DNA of 64,000 nt from Paenibacillus tepidiphilus (GCF_008635795.1 NZ_VWRQ01000007.1:1-64000); one strand, 5' to 3'; counted from the stretch's first letter, positions 27,142 through 37,726 are shown. Program-made: numbers and translations. Notes: generated by a model from the sequence alone, not told the origin.

Positions 27142-28515
27142 CTAGCCTTTCAAGCGTTCGGCCAGCGCGTAGCCCACTTTATAAATATCCCCGGCGCCCA
27201 TCGTCAGCACCAAATCGCCTGGAGCGATGCGGTCCTGCAGATCGGCGAGCACGGCTTCTTTGGTCGGCAGATGTCTTGCACTCGCGTTGCTGTTGCTCTT
27301 GATCAGCTCTACCAGCTTCGCGGAGGTCACGCCTTCAATCTGCTTCTCTCCCGCCGGAGAGTAAATGTCGGTGATAATGACCTCATCCGCTTCGCTGAAT
27401 GCCCGGCTGAACGCATCCAGCAGGAAGAAGGTGCGCGTATAGCGCTGCGGCTGGAATACGGCAATAATCCGTTTGCCGGTCGCTTTGGCCGCGCTGATGG
27501 TCGCCTGGATCTCCGTCGGATGATGAGCGTAATCGTCAATGACCAGGATATCATCCACTTCGCCCAGCACCTGGAAGCGCCGCTTCGCCCCGTGGAATTT
27601 CACGATCGCAGCCGCAATGTCCGCAAACGCAATGCCCGCCTTCAGACAGGCGATAACCGCCGCCATCGAATTGTACAGATTATATTTGCCGGGAATGGAG
27701 AGCTCGATGGTCCCCAGCGTCTCATTGCCCTTGTTCATCGTGTAGGAGACCAGTCGGTCCCCAAGCACAATGTCTGTTGCGGTATAATCCGCGTCTGCCG
27801 AATGAATGCCGTAAGTGATGATCTGGCCTTTGACCTCCGGCAGGAGCGAGCGGGCCGTCTCGTCGTCGGCGCATACGATAGCCGTACCGTCTTCGCGCAT
27901 CTGGTTCATGAACTGGACGTAGGCTGCCTTCAGCTTGCCGAAGTCGCCGCCGTAATTCTCCAGATGATCCGCTTCAATATTCGTTACGATGCCCAGCCAG
28001 GGATGATATTGCAGGAACGAGCCGTCGCTTTCGTCCGCCTCGGCCACCACAAACTCCCCTTGTCCCGCTTTCGCGTTCGTGCCGACATTCATGATTTCCC
28101 CGCCGATAATATAGGTAGGGTCCACACCGCAATCCTCCATCACCAGCGCGATCATCGAGGAGGTTGTCGTCTTGCCGTGCGCGCCGGCGACGGCAACGCC
28201 CTTGCGTTCGTTCAGCAGCCGCGCCAGCATCTGCGAGCGGTGCAGCACCGGAATGTTCAGGCGCTCCGCTTCCTTCCATTCCACGTTGTCGCTCGTAAGC
28301 GCCGTGGAGTAGACCACGAGGTCCGCCCCCTTGACCTGCTCAGCCGTATGGCCGATGTAGACCTTGGCGCCTTTGGCAATCAGTTTCTCTGTCAGTTCCT
28401 GGGCTGCCACGTCGGAGCCCGTAACCGTATATCCCATTTCCAGCATGACCCGGGCAATCGCGCTCATTCCGTAGCCGCCGATCCCGATAAAATGCACACG
28501 TTCAGTAGTATCCAA
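27142..28515 (-). CDS. murC: UDP-N-acetylmuramate-L-alanine ligase
   Basis: 457 aa. The first amino-acid ligase of peptidoglycan precursor synthesis. The N-terminal Rossmann motif HFIGIGGYGMSAIA, the Mur ligase P-loop AGAHGKTTTSSM, EADESDGSF, and DYAHHPTEI are all intact. The start codon is TTG at 28515, seven bases after a weak GGTGA, 7 bp beyond the folC stop. In B. subtilis murC lies elsewhere, so its place beside folC, another Mur-superfamily ligase, is a feature of this group. Confidence 0.96.
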   Translation of the reverse strand: MDTTERVHFIGIGGYGMSAIARVMLEMGYTVTGSDVAAQELTEKLIAKGAKVYIGHTAEQVKGADLVVYSTALTSDNVEWKEAERLNIPVLHRSQMLARLLNERKGVAVAGAHGKTTTSSMIALVMEDCGVDPTYIIGGEIMNVGTNAKAGQGEFVVAEADESDGSFLQYHPWLGIVTNIEADHLENYGGDFGKLKAAYVQFMNQMREDGTAIVCADDETARSLLPEVKGQIITYGIHSADADYTATDIVLGDRLVSYTMNKGNETLGTIELSIPGKYNLYNSMAAVIACLKAGIAFADIAAAIVKFHGAKRRFQVLGEVDDILVIDDYAHHPTEIQATISAAKATGKRIIAVFQPQRYTRTFFLLDAFSRAFSEADEVIITDIYSPAGEKQIEGVTSAKLVELIKSNSNASARHLPTKEAVLADLQDRIAPGDLVLTMGAGDIYKVGYALAERLKG

Positions 28516-28522
28516 CAGTTAG

Positions 28523-29899
28523 TCACCAGCCTTTTTCAGAATCGGGTTGCCGCAAAAGCGTGCTGCGCACGTCGGAAATCAAATACAATGTCCCTGACAC
28601 GACCGCCAGGTCGTCTTCCGACGTAAGCGACATTAACAGCTGCAGCGCCTTGCCCCAATTGTGTTCCACGATAATTTGTAAATCTGGTTTGCCGTAGGTC
28701 TCCCGCAAGCCTTCCGCAATCGCCCGCAGTTCGTCCGCGTCCATTTTCTTCCGGAAATCCGGTTCGGTCAGAATGAGCGTATCCACTATAGGCAGTATAT
28801 GCTTGAAGTAGGACTCATGATGCTTGTTCGAGAGCATTCCCATCAGCAAATTTAATTTATTGTACCGGTAAAAGTGCGGCAGGCTCTTCGCCAGGCTCTC
28901 CGCACCCTCCGGGTTGTGCGCTCCGTCCAGTACTATGCGCGGAGAAGTACCGACCTCCTCCAGCCGGCCGGCCCAGAACGTGCTGCGGAAGCCCTCCAGC
29001 ACATCCTCGTCCTCGAGCATGAAAGCCATATACTGGCGCAGCACCTCCAGCGCCATCATCGCACCTGCCGCATTGCTGAGCTGATGCTCGCCTTTCATGG
29101 CAATGTCGATGCCGATCGAGCGGAAGGGGCCCTTGAAGGTGAAGCTCTGCAGTCCGTCCTTAATCTCTCCGGCTTCGTAACTGAAGTCCTCGCCGGCCAG
29201 ATACAGCGTCGAGCGGGTTGCCGCAGCCTTGTCCTTCAGGACTGCGATGGCCTCCGGCTGGCTGACGCAGCTTACCGCCGGAACACCCGGCTTGATGATG
29301 CCCGCCTTCTCATAGGCTATTGCTTCAATCGTATCGCCAAGCACATCCGTATGGTCATGACCGACATTGGTAATGACCGAGACGACCGGAGTGACAATAT
29401 TCGTCACATCCAGCCTTCCCCCCAGACCTGTCTCCCATACGACCACGTCAGGGAAGCAGACCTCCGCATAATACAGGATTGCCAGCGCAGTCGACACCTC
29501 GAACATCGTCGGTGACCCCAGCTCTCCCGCGGCAAGCTCGGCCACGAGCGGATGGAGCCGGTTCGCCAGAGCCACAAGCGTCTCTTCGGAAATATCTTCA
29601 CCGTTATATTGGAACCGGTTGGTGAATTTCGTGATATAAGGAGAAGTGTAGGTACCGACACTGTACCCGCTCTGCAGCAGTGCACTGGTCAGAAAAGCGC
29701 AGGTCGAACCCTTGCCGTTCGTACCTGCGACATGAATAAATTTCAGCCTGCGGTGCGGGTGGCCTAAGGCTTCCATCATGGCCTCGATCCGCTCCAGACC
29801 CGGACGGATGCCGAAAGGAATCAGCCCGTTGATCCAGTCCACCGCTTCTGTGTATGAACGTAGGGGAGCGGCCGCGCCGCCCCCGAGAATCTCTTCCAT
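28523..29899 (-). CDS. folC: folylpolyglutamate synthase / dihydrofolate synthase
   Basis: 458 aa. Adds glutamate to folates (and to dihydropteroate). The Mur-ligase-like ATP motif HVAGTNGKGSTCAFL, TSPYITKFTNRFQYNGEDIS, ETGLGGRLDVTNI and DGAHNPEGAESL are present. It starts 5 bp after valS with AGGA eight bases before the ATG, and ends 7 bp before murC. The valS-folC order is as in Bacillus. Confidence 0.95.
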   Translation of the reverse strand: MEEILGGGAAAPLRSYTEAVDWINGLIPFGIRPGLERIEAMMEALGHPHRRLKFIHVAGTNGKGSTCAFLTSALLQSGYSVGTYTSPYITKFTNRFQYNGEDISEETLVALANRLHPLVAELAAGELGSPTMFEVSTALAILYYAEVCFPDVVVWETGLGGRLDVTNIVTPVVSVITNVGHDHTDVLGDTIEAIAYEKAGIIKPGVPAVSCVSQPEAIAVLKDKAAATRSTLYLAGEDFSYEAGEIKDGLQSFTFKGPFRSIGIDIAMKGEHQLSNAAGAMMALEVLRQYMAFMLEDEDVLEGFRSTFWAGRLEEVGTSPRIVLDGAHNPEGAESLAKSLPHFYRYNKLNLLMGMLSNKHHESYFKHILPIVDTLILTEPDFRKKMDADELRAIAEGLRETYGKPDLQIIVEHNWGKALQLLMSLTSEDDLAVVSGTLYLISDVRSTLLRQPDSEKGW

Positions 29900-29904
29900 A
29901 GTCC

Positions 29905-32625
29905 TTATCCTCTCAGCTCTGCGATACGGGCAATCACTTTCTCGCGCTTGGCGGAATAATCCGCCTGCTTCGCCCGCTCCTCTTCGATGACTTTAGCCGG
30001 TGCCTTGGCGACGAAGCCTTCATTGCCGAGCTTCTTCGCCACACGGTCCACTTCGCTGTTCAGCGTCTGTACTTCTTTCTCCAGACGGAGGATTTCCTGC
30101 TCGATATCGATCAGCCCCGACAGCGGCAGGAGCAGCTCTGCTCCCGTAACCACGGCCGACATAACCTTATCCGGCGTCTGCGGGTCAAGTCCCGCTTCAA
30201 AGGATGATGTATTGCAGAATCGTGCAATGTAATGGCCGTTGCGTTCGACGATGCGCTGAGTTTCCTCGTCACCCGCCTTGACGATCAGCTCAACCTTCTT
30301 GCTCATCGGCACATTCACTTCGGCGCGGATATTGCGCACCGCCCGGATGATATCCATCAGGAGATTCATTTCCTTCACGGCTTCCGGATTCTCCAGCGCA
30401 GTCTCATACTTCGGCCATTCGGCCAGCATAATCGTACGGCCTTCATGCGGCAGATGCTGCCAGATCTCCTCGGTGATGAACGGCATGAACGGATGAATCA
30501 GACGCAGGGTGCGGTCCAGCACGTAAGCCAGTACGGATTGTGTCTTGGCCTTGGCGGATGCGTCTTCGCCGTATAGAGACAGCTTGGCAAACTCAATGTA
30601 CCAGTCACACAGATCATCCCAAATGAAGTTATACAGCAGGCGTCCGGTTTCGCCGTACTCGTACGCGTCAATTAGACGCGTAATATCGCGGGAAGTTTCG
30701 TTCAGGCGGTGCAGAATCCAGCGGTCAGCCGTGCTTAGCTCACCTGAAATGTCAATATCTGCAAAGGTTACGCCCTCCAGATTCATCAATGCGAAGCGGG
30801 AAGCGTTCCAGATCTTGTTGGCGAAATTGCGCGCCTGCTCTACCTTCTCCAGGCGGAAGCGCAGGTCCTGGCCGGCCGTGCTGCCGGTGGAAATCATGAA
30901 GCGCATGGCATCGGCGCCATAGTTGTCGATGACCTCCAGCGGATCAATGCCGTTGCCGAGCGATTTGGACATTTTGCGGCCTTCCGCGTCGCGTACAAGA
31001 CCGTGCATCAATACATCGGAGAACGGCTTCTGTCCCGTGAATTCAACGGAAGAGAAGATCATCCGCGCCACCCAGAAGTAGATAATATCGTAACCCGTCA
31101 CAAGCACATTGTTCGGAAAGTAACGCTGATAATCGCTGCTCGATTCATCCGGCCAGCCGAGTGTGGCGAACGGCCAGAGGTTCGAGCTGAACCAGGTATC
31201 GAGTACGTCCTCGTCTTGCTTGAGATCGTCAAGGCCGCTGATCCGGCGCGCCTCCTCTTCGTCGCGGGCCACAAATACTTCGCCCGTAGACTCAGAGTAC
31301 CAGGCCGGAATCCGGTGGCCCCACCACAGCTGGCGGGAAATACACCAGTCGCGGACATTCTCGATCCAGTTCAGATAGGTACGCTCAAAGCGCTCCGGTA
31401 CGAAGCTGATTCCATTGCCTTCCTTCTGGGCGGCAATCGCCGCTTCAGCCAGCGGCTGCATCTTCACGAACCACTGCGTGGACAGATACGGCTCAATTAC
31501 AGCACCCGAACGTTCACTGTGTCCTACCTGGTGTACGTGATCCTCGATGGACACGAGCACTCCCTGCTCCTTCAGGTCGGCGACGATTCTCTTGCGGCAC
31601 TCGCTGCGGTCCTGCCCCTGATAAGGACCCGCTTCTTCATTCATCGTGCCGCTCTCATCCATTACGCTGATCTGCGGAAGGTTATGCCGCAGGCCTACCT
31701 CGAAGTCATTCGGATCATGCGCCGGCGTGATCTTCACGGCGCCGCTGCCGAATTCCTTCTCGACATATTCGTCGGCAATTACCGGAATCTCGCGGCCGAT
31801 AATCGGCAGAATCAGCGTCTTTCCGATCATATCGCTGTAGCGTTCATCTTCAGGATGAACAGCAACCGCTGTATCGCCGAGCATCGTTTCCGGACGCGTG
31901 GTGGCGACCGTAATATAACCGCTGCCGTCCTTAAGCGGATAGCGCAGATGGTACAGATGCCCGTTCACTTCCTTATATTCAACCTCGATATCCGACAGCG
32001 CCGTTCTGGCGGCGGGGTCCCAGTTGATGATCCGTTTGCCGCGGTAGATCAGGCCTTTGTTGTAGAGGCTGACAAAGACTTGGCGGACTGCGTCCGACAT
32101 GCCCTCATCCAGCGTGAAGCGTTCGCGGGAGTAGTCGAGCGACAGGCCCATTTTGGCCCACTGGTCGTGAATCGTTTCCGCATATTGATCCTTCCACGCC
32201 CATACCTGCTCCAGGAACTTCTCGCGTCCCAGGTCATGCCGGGAGATCCCCTGCTGGCGCAGCTTCTGCTCCACCTTCGTCTGTGTAGCAATCCCTGCAT
32301 GGTCCGTGCCCGGCAGCCACAGGGTGTCATAGCCCTGCATCCGCTTCACGCGGATCAGAATATCCTGCAGGGTGAAATCGAGCGCATGCCCGATATGCAG
32401 CATTCCCGTTACGTTCGGCGGCGGAATGACGATAGAGTAAGGCTCGGCCTCCGGCCGCAGGCCCGCCTTAAAGAATTCATTCTCCAGCCAGTAGGTGTAC
32501 CATTTGTGTTCCGCCGCCTTCGGATCATAGGTCGTCGGCATTCCGGTTTGTTTGTTCTCGGCTCCGGTCGGCGCAGCAGCTTCCTGCGGCGCTTCAGGCG
32601 CCAGGTTGTTCTGGTGTTCAGCCAT
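29905..32625 (-). CDS. valS: valyl-tRNA synthetase
   Basis: 906 aa. Class I synthetase charging tRNA-Val. HIGH motif ([10 protein letters not shown], about residue 76), KMSKS motif ([10 protein letters not shown], about residue 550), the editing domain ([13 protein letters not shown]), the anticodon-binding domain and a C-terminal coiled coil of about 65 residues ([18 protein letters not shown]). A second in-frame ATG at 32625 is preferred because GGAGG lies nine bases upstream; the first is at 32631. Expression should be controlled by the T-box leader at 32722-33038. Confidence 0.97.
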   Translation of the reverse strand: MAEHQNNLAPEAPQEAAAPTGAENKQTGMPTTYDPKAAEHKWYTYWLENEFFKAGLRPEAEPYSIVIPPPNVTGMLHIGHALDFTLQDILIRVKRMQGYDTLWLPGTDHAGIATQTKVEQKLRQQGISRHDLGREKFLEQVWAWKDQYAETIHDQWAKMGLSLDYSRERFTLDEGMSDAVRQVFVSLYNKGLIYRGKRIINWDPAARTALSDIEVEYKEVNGHLYHLRYPLKDGSGYITVATTRPETMLGDTAVAVHPEDERYSDMIGKTLILPIIGREIPVIADEYVEKEFGSGAVKITPAHDPNDFEVGLRHNLPQISVMDESGTMNEEAGPYQGQDRSECRKRIVADLKEQGVLVSIEDHVHQVGHSERSGAVIEPYLSTQWFVKMQPLAEAAIAAQKEGNGISFVPERFERTYLNWIENVRDWCISRQLWWGHRIPAWYSESTGEVFVARDEEEARRISGLDDLKQDEDVLDTWFSSNLWPFATLGWPDESSSDYQRYFPNNVLVTGYDIIYFWVARMIFSSVEFTGQKPFSDVLMHGLVRDAEGRKMSKSLGNGIDPLEVIDNYGADAMRFMISTGSTAGQDLRFRLEKVEQARNFANKIWNASRFALMNLEGVTFADIDISGELSTADRWILHRLNETSRDITRLIDAYEYGETGRLLYNFIWDDLCDWYIEFAKLSLYGEDASAKAKTQSVLAYVLDRTLRLIHPFMPFITEEIWQHLPHEGRTIMLAEWPKYETALENPEAVKEMNLLMDIIRAVRNIRAEVNVPMSKKVELIVKAGDEETQRIVERNGHYIARFCNTSSFEAGLDPQTPDKVMSAVVTGAELLLPLSGLIDIEQEILRLEKEVQTLNSEVDRVAKKLGNEGFVAKAPAKVIEEERAKQADYSAKREKVIARIAELRG

Positions 32626-32721
32626 GTTCATAAACCTCCATTATCAAGTGACAGATTAGATATAACAGTCAAGATGAACCGGATGTGCCGTCATATTAAG
32701 AACGGAATCACTTCCTGAAAC

Positions 32722-33038
32722 AAACAAAAAGGCCCCTCGTCCTCAAAGGACGAAAGACCATTCTTTCGCGGTACCACCTTTGTTTCGCGATATAGCAAGA
32801 TCCTGCCTGCCCCCGGAACATGTTCCGTCCAAAGTACAGTCGCGACACTCATGCAGATAACGGCTGCTTCCGGCACAATCCTACTCCCGGTTCCAATTGC
32901 GGTAACCGGCTCGGAATGGCGACTCCGGGGCGACTTCGGGGGCTGCATCCTGCGGAAAATCACAGCAACAACAATTCCGCTCTCTGAAGGGCTGACCGCC
33001 TACTCTTCCCGTTCCCAGTCTTTCGCTAATGATTGCAT
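32722..33038 (-). promoter_or_regulatory. T-box riboswitch leader of valS
   Basis: The minus strand contains the T-box core GGTGGTACCGCG (complement 32767-32778), in whose bulge TGGT pairs with the tRNA acceptor end. Next comes a terminator of 12 bp with six T (32725-32759). Upstream are the stem I hallmarks GAGTAG and AGAGAGCGG. Two GTC valine triplets sit in the 3' strand region of stem I (complement at 32932-32934 and 32921-32923), one preceded by GAA as expected for a specifier loop. Uncharged tRNA-Val should allow read-through. The specifier choice is inferred. Confidence 0.9.
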
Positions 33039-33044
33039 AAACCC

Positions 33045-33073
33045 ATAATACATTCAGAGCTATTCCTAGTCAA
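33045..33073 (-). promoter_or_regulatory. promoter of valS-folC-murC
   Basis: Minus-strand -35 TTGACT (33068-33073), 17-bp spacer, -10 TATTAT (33045-33050), placing transcription start near 33038 at the head of the T-box leader. Confidence 0.82.
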
Positions 33074-33125
33074 CCAGCATACGCATAATGGGCCTGTCTT
33101 ATACCCGGGAACCCGGTGAATCTGC

Positions 33126-33166
33126 AAAAGACGGCCCCTAAGCCATGAATGGCCTAAGACCGTCTC
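33126..33166 (-). terminator. terminator after spoVID
   Basis: The minus strand reads AGACGGTCTTAGGCCAT, a 2-nt loop, ATGGCTTAGGGGCCGTCT and then TTTT; a long stem with a few mismatches. It lies 72 bp after the spoVID stop and just upstream of the valS promoter. Confidence 0.8.
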
Positions 33167-33237
33167 CGGTTTCCTCCGCTCGGTTAACCCCGGCGCCAGG
33201 TTTAATGTCTGCAACCCTCTTCAGCATTTCCCGGCGC

Positions 33238-34566
33238 TCAGGGGATATAAAGCACTTGCCCTTCCTCCACATTCTGTCCGGACAGCCGGTTGTAGCTGGA
33301 AAGCTCGCGGACGCTGAGATGGTATTTCTCCGCAATCGTATCCAGCGTATCCTCACGCTGCACAATGCAGAGCCGGACTTTACGGAACAGCTCCGAAGCG
33401 CTTGTGCTCCCGATGAAACGGCTCTTCCAGTCATTGTCGTTGCCGGGCTCCGCAGCAGCCGGCTGAACTGCCTGCGGCGCTTCCTCCGGAGCAGGTACGT
33501 CATGCTCCTTGCGGAAACGGTTTGTACCCAGAAGCGAAGAGAACGACAGCGTCTCCTTGGCCTGCGGCTCTGCATCCTTCTTGGAGCCCAGAGCAACCTT
33601 GAGGTCAGGCTTTTCCTCTGCCGGAAGCGCTGCTTCCTGATACAGTGCGTTGTCGGTATTCTCCGCTGCCACAAGAAGGCCTTCTTCCGGCACCGGTACC
33701 GCAGTTCCGGCATCTTCCGCCGCAGCAAGCACTGTCCCGCTCTCATACACGGCATGGATTTCTGCATCTTGAACGGTCTGCTCCTGCTTGCCTGCGCCAG
33801 AAGCTTCGGCAAGTTGCCCGGCCGCAGCGCCGGCGCCAGCGTTATCGGATGCTCTGCCCGGCTCAAGGATTGCACCTATCTGCCATGGAGAACCGTCCAG
33901 GCTGTGGGTGCGCAGCTTCTTCTCCTGTTCCTTCTGCAGCGGAGCGGCAATATCCGCCGGCTGGGTGTAGCCCGTAGCGTCCTCCGGATACAGGTCGCCT
34001 TCCGTGCCTCCTGCGGCTTCCGGCCCGGAGCCGGAATACTCCTTCTCGTCCGGCGCTGTTTCCGCTGTTCCTTCGCCGAAGGTCCACAGCGAATTCTCAT
34101 AAAGCGCGTCATGGTCCGATTCACGGGCATGGATCTCCTGGGGTGCTTCATCCGACGGGGAATAGGCTACCGTGTACTCTTCCTGCTGCCAGGCCGGCTG
34201 GCTGTCGCCGGTGCCGATGCCGCGCAGCGAGAGAATGCCGGTAATGTTGACCGTGCGCATGGTCAGCAGGTCGATGTCGAAGTTCTCGATCTCCACGCCT
34301 ATGTCTTCAAGCGAACGGACGCGGGTCAGCGGAACGGTGATTTCCACAGGGATGGCATGCTCCAGCCGCTCCGTACGGTCGTTCTCTCCCCTGTAGAGCC
34401 CGGTAAGCAGCAGCTGGCCGTGCAGCTCGGCGCGGTCCTCCCGCTGGATCACCGTAATATCCGGAATCAGCTCCACCTCTTCGAGTTCGGCGATTCCGGG
34501 CAGCTCTTCGGAGAGGTGAATGCGTTCATAAATATCAAACCGCAAGCCGTGGGACGGGTCAAACAC
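33238..34566 (-). CDS. spoVID: stage VI sporulation protein D (SpoVID-like), LysM
   Basis: 442 aa. The N-terminal domain (HGLRFDIYERIHLSEELPG, then VELIPDITVIQREDRAELHG) resembles the SpoVID N-terminal coat-localisation domain. A long low-complexity acidic, Gln/Ala-rich middle follows, and the last ~45 residues form a LysM domain (IVQREDTLDTIAEKYHLSV). SpoVID anchors the coat to the forespore and interacts with SafA, which is also in this window. The start is GTG at 34566 with AGGAGG eight bases upstream. B. subtilis has spoVID between hemL and valS, as here. Confidence 0.83.
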   Translation of the reverse strand: MFDPSHGLRFDIYERIHLSEELPGIAELEEVELIPDITVIQREDRAELHGQLLLTGLYRGENDRTERLEHAIPVEITVPLTRVRSLEDIGVEIENFDIDLLTMRTVNITGILSLRGIGTGDSQPAWQQEEYTVAYSPSDEAPQEIHARESDHDALYENSLWTFGEGTAETAPDEKEYSGSGPEAAGGTEGDLYPEDATGYTQPADIAAPLQKEQEKKLRTHSLDGSPWQIGAILEPGRASDNAGAGAAAGQLAEASGAGKQEQTVQDAEIHAVYESGTVLAAAEDAGTAVPVPEEGLLVAAENTDNALYQEAALPAEEKPDLKVALGSKKDAEPQAKETLSFSSLLGTNRFRKEHDVPAPEEAPQAVQPAAAEPGNDNDWKSRFIGSTSASELFRKVRLCIVQREDTLDTIAEKYHLSVRELSSYNRLSGQNVEEGQVLYIP

Positions 34567-34715
34567 GGAAATGTCCTCCTTTTTGGCATAATCTAACCCT
34601 GAGACAAGCCCAGAGCATAAGCCCAAAATGTTACTCCACACATGTATATGCTTTTTTCAAGGAGGCATGACAACTTTGGTGCGGCAGGGGACAGACCCGT
34701 TCTTCCCGCTAATTC

Positions 34716-36140
34716 CTACTGATTCATGCTAATCGAAGCAATCCGCTCATCCGGAACGACATATTGCGCCGGCAGACTGCGGCGCAGCAGCGGTACGAGC
34801 GGGTCTGCAGGATTCAAGGCCTGCAGCAGATCGGCCGGATGAAAAGCATCCGCCAGACGTGTGGATCCCGGCTTCTCCAGCTGACGGAGTGCGCTGCCGG
34901 CGCGGTAACGCAGAGCCTGCTCGCCGATCGTTCTGCGGTACACCTTCAGTGTACTGTCCGTCATCGTAGCCAGTGAACGGGTATGCAGCGCCCAGATTTT
35001 CGCCGCACTGCCCGTCTTTGCCCGCAGCTCATCGTCGCCGAGCAGCCGCAGCAGCATCCCAGCCAGGGCTCCGCTATCCTCCGCAGGCACAATCCAGCCG
35101 GTCGTGCCATGCTGTACCATCTCGGGCATGCCCGTTGTCCCGCTCACAATCGGGGCAATTCCGGCAAGCTGGGCCTCCGTAACGGAGTAAGGCTGGGTAT
35201 CCTGCAGGCTGGGCTGCACATAGATGTCGGCTCCGGCAAGCGCAGACGGGATATTGTCCACTTTGCCGGCGAACACCACCTTCTCGGCGATTCTGAGTCC
35301 CTGGGCCTGGGCCTTCAGCTCCTCCTCCAGGCTGCCGATTCCCGCTATCACGCAGGTCCAGTCCTGGCGGCTGCGGCAGACCTCGCCCAGTGCGCCGAGC
35401 AGCACGTGGACACCCTTGATGTATTCCAGGCGTCCGGCATACATTATGATCTTGTGCCCGGCGGACACCCTGAACGGCGACGGCTGGGCTGCCTTGGCGG
35501 CGTATTCCCCGAGATTAATGCCGTAAGGGACCGTATGGATCACATCCTCGGGGACCCCGGCATCCCGGACCCATTTGCCGATCCACTTCGAGGAGACCAG
35601 TATGCTGTCCGCGGCCAGCGCCCCCAGCTCCTCCATCCGCCGGAAATACCTCCAGATGGGCCGCTGTTCATAGACCTCCTGCGTCAGCCAGGGCTCCAGC
35701 CCCTTGTACTCGTAATAGGCCTCCCGGCTCAGCGCCCCGTGCATGCTCGTAACGAGCGGCACCGGGGTCTGCATAATCCGCCGCAGCGCATACGACGAGA
35801 TCGGGTCCTGGGCATGGATAATATCGTAATTATGCAATCCCAGAACTGCGGCACCGCCCTCAAACACATACCGGCCTAGCTCAAAGCTGAAGATGCCGTG
35901 CTCCAGATGCAGGTGGGGAAACCTGGCTGAATCCAGATAAGGCAGCAGCGCGGAGTAGTAGGCTTTTTTATCAAAGGATTGTGCGCTTCCCAACAAATAA
36001 AGCCGGTTATTCTCCACATGGCTCCCCATCAGCGTTACCGAGTGCCCCAGCCTCCCGAGCTGGTCCGACAGCTGGTTCATGTACGTCCAGATGCCGCCCA
36101 TATTGGTCAGTCCCCAGTAAGTGACCAGCAGTATTCTCAT
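34716..36140 (-). CDS. glycosyltransferase family 4 protein
   Basis: 474 aa. A clear GT4 enzyme: N-terminal LLVTYWGLTNMGGIWTYMNQL, the central IIMYAGRLEYIKGVHVLLGAL, and the donor-site E-x7-E region VQPSLQDTQPYSVTEAQLAG. A C-terminal extension of about 80 residues (from RYRAGSALRQ) goes beyond the usual fold. Substrate unknown. GGGGTGAGGAG precedes the ATG. It takes the place where B. subtilis has ysxE, between spoVID and the hem genes; a spore-surface role is only a guess. Confidence 0.88.
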   Translation of the reverse strand: MRILLVTYWGLTNMGGIWTYMNQLSDQLGRLGHSVTLMGSHVENNRLYLLGSAQSFDKKAYYSALLPYLDSARFPHLHLEHGIFSFELGRYVFEGGAAVLGLHNYDIIHAQDPISSYALRRIMQTPVPLVTSMHGALSREAYYEYKGLEPWLTQEVYEQRPIWRYFRRMEELGALAADSILVSSKWIGKWVRDAGVPEDVIHTVPYGINLGEYAAKAAQPSPFRVSAGHKIIMYAGRLEYIKGVHVLLGALGEVCRSRQDWTCVIAGIGSLEEELKAQAQGLRIAEKVVFAGKVDNIPSALAGADIYVQPSLQDTQPYSVTEAQLAGIAPIVSGTTGMPEMVQHGTTGWIVPAEDSGALAGMLLRLLGDDELRAKTGSAAKIWALHTRSLATMTDSTLKVYRRTIGEQALRYRAGSALRQLEKPGSTRLADAFHPADLLQALNPADPLVPLLRRSLPAQYVVPDERIASISMNQ

Positions 36141-36353
36141 AAACTCCTCACCCCCGGCTAGAAATTATTGCATACTTAAGCAATTCAGCTGCGTAGTAAC
36201 AAATTATTATATGAATACCGGGTAGTAGCGGCGTGGGTATGAGTCGAACAGAACTCCAGCTGAAAACACGCTATGCCTCATAGGATGATAGAAATCTTCA
36301 GTTCAAGTTATATAAATCAAAAAATCCTTTTTATCCCTTTCGATCTTTTCGGG

Positions 36354-36368
36354 TATAATCGGTATAAT
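36354..36368 (+). promoter_or_regulatory. possible promoter with two -10 boxes for the plus-strand GGDEF gene
   Basis: Two consensus TATAAT boxes (36354-36359 and 36363-36368) lie nine bases apart, 22-36 bp before the gene start. No convincing -35 lies upstream. The rest of 36141-36353 shows no gene. Confidence 0.4.
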
Positions 36369-36389
36369 TCGTGAAAGGATATGTCATCT

Positions 36390-37652
36390 ATGTCAAAAGC
36401 CCGAATCTTTGACCTGTCGCTGTTCGCCGCCGCAGCAGCTGTGGCCTTCGCTTGTCCCCGTGTAATCGATCTGGATCATACCTATTGGACCGCCCTGCTG
36501 CTCTACTGGGCATTCTCCAGTTTCTATTTTCAATTGCGCATCGTCACCCGGAGCGGCAATTCAAACATAGATTACGCGATCAGCTACACGTCCTCCTTCG
36601 GGGTGTTCGCCGGACCCCTGGGGACTTTTTTGTTCGAGACGCTTTACAGCTTTACCGTTTTTCTGTACAAAAAGAAGACCAAAACCGCAGATCCCGGTGA
36701 GCTGCTGGACACCTTTTACAATATTGGCTCCTTCACGCTGGGCGGGACGGCCGGCTATTATCTGTACACCTTACTGTATCCGTATGCCGGGCAGCTGCCG
36801 CTGGGCTACTGGCTGCTATTCTGTCTGGTTACCTTCGTCAGCATGGTGCTGTCCTCCGGCTTTCTGGTCATCACATTCACACTGTCCGGTGATATCAAGA
36901 CCCGCAAAGAGGCGCTGAATCTGCTGCTGCGCAGCCGCAATCTGCTTGATTTCTGCAAGGTGGCGCTGACCAACGGCCTGCTCCTGCTGTTCTTGCAAAT
37001 GGAGCGTTGGGATATGCTGCTCGCGCTGTTTCTGCTGAATTACGTCGTCAGCCTCTCCTTTTACTCCAAATCACAAAGCGCCCAGCACAAATACGAGCGG
37101 GACAAGTTCGAGCAGATGGCTTACCGGGATTTTCTTACGGGAACCTACAACCGCGCCCATATGGATAAAATGATGCAGGAGCTTAACCAAAGCGGAGAGA
37201 TCATCGGCATTGCCGTAGCAGATATCGACCGCTTCAAAAAAATCAACGACAGCTATAACCACGCGGTGGGCGACAAGGTCATTGTCCATTTTGCAGAGAC
37301 GCTGGCCGCTCACATGCAGGATGAGGATATTCTGTTCCGCAGCGGCGGCGAGGAGTTCACCATGTTCCTGCGGCACAAATCCTTCGAGTCATGCATGGCG
37401 CAAATCCAGGGCATCCTGGACAGCGTGAAGGATCACAGCGTCGCTGCAGAGTACGAGGAAGAGGATATTACGGTTACGTACTCCGCCTCCTTCGGGCTAT
37501 ACTATTACAAGACCGACGCCGACCGGAAGATTTCTATGGAAAAAGGTTATGTATACGCCGACCAGCTGCTCCTCGAATCGAAAAAGCTGGGGCGCAACCG
37601 GCTCTCGTACCGCAACGGGTTGACCCCGCCAGGCCTGTCAGAACAGTTATGA
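36390..37652 (+). CDS. membrane diguanylate cyclase (GGEEF)
   Basis: 420 aa, plus strand against its neighbours. About six to seven membrane segments (residues ~10-220) precede a GGDEF domain with DIDRFKKINDSYNHAVGDKVI and FRSGGEEFTMFL. The N-terminal part is not obviously related to the pair at 24.5-27 kb. The inhibitory RxxD is QDED, so the Arg is missing. The ATG at 36390 is preferred to that at 36381 because AAAGGA lies ten bases before it. It converges on the zinc-peptidase gene. Confidence 0.88.
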   Translation: MSKARIFDLSLFAAAAAVAFACPRVIDLDHTYWTALLLYWAFSSFYFQLRIVTRSGNSNIDYAISYTSSFGVFAGPLGTFLFETLYSFTVFLYKKKTKTADPGELLDTFYNIGSFTLGGTAGYYLYTLLYPYAGQLPLGYWLLFCLVTFVSMVLSSGFLVITFTLSGDIKTRKEALNLLLRSRNLLDFCKVALTNGLLLLFLQMERWDMLLALFLLNYVVSLSFYSKSQSAQHKYERDKFEQMAYRDFLTGTYNRAHMDKMMQELNQSGEIIGIAVADIDRFKKINDSYNHAVGDKVIVHFAETLAAHMQDEDILFRSGGEEFTMFLRHKSFESCMAQIQGILDSVKDHSVAAEYEEEDITVTYSASFGLYYYKTDADRKISMEKGYVYADQLLLESKKLGRNRLSYRNGLTPPGLSEQL

Positions 37653-37663
37653 CCTAGTCAAAA

Positions 37664-37699
37664 AAGCGCCGCTCCGCCGTTATCGGTGGAGCGGCGCTT
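37664..37699. terminator. bidirectional terminator
   Basis: An 11-bp GC-rich stem (AGCGCCGCTCC and complement) extended by GCC/GGT around TTATC. On the minus strand it is followed by a run of T (TTTTTT), on the plus strand by TTGGTTTG. It serves the convergent GGDEF (plus) and zinc-peptidase (minus) genes. Confidence 0.82.
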
Positions 37700-37726
37700 G
37701 GTTTGCAGTTGTGCCGCTCCTGTGCA

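Noticed and set aside
31003-32718. 571-residue plus-strand frame opposite valS
   Set aside because: Antisense to valS and its leader; no domain signature.
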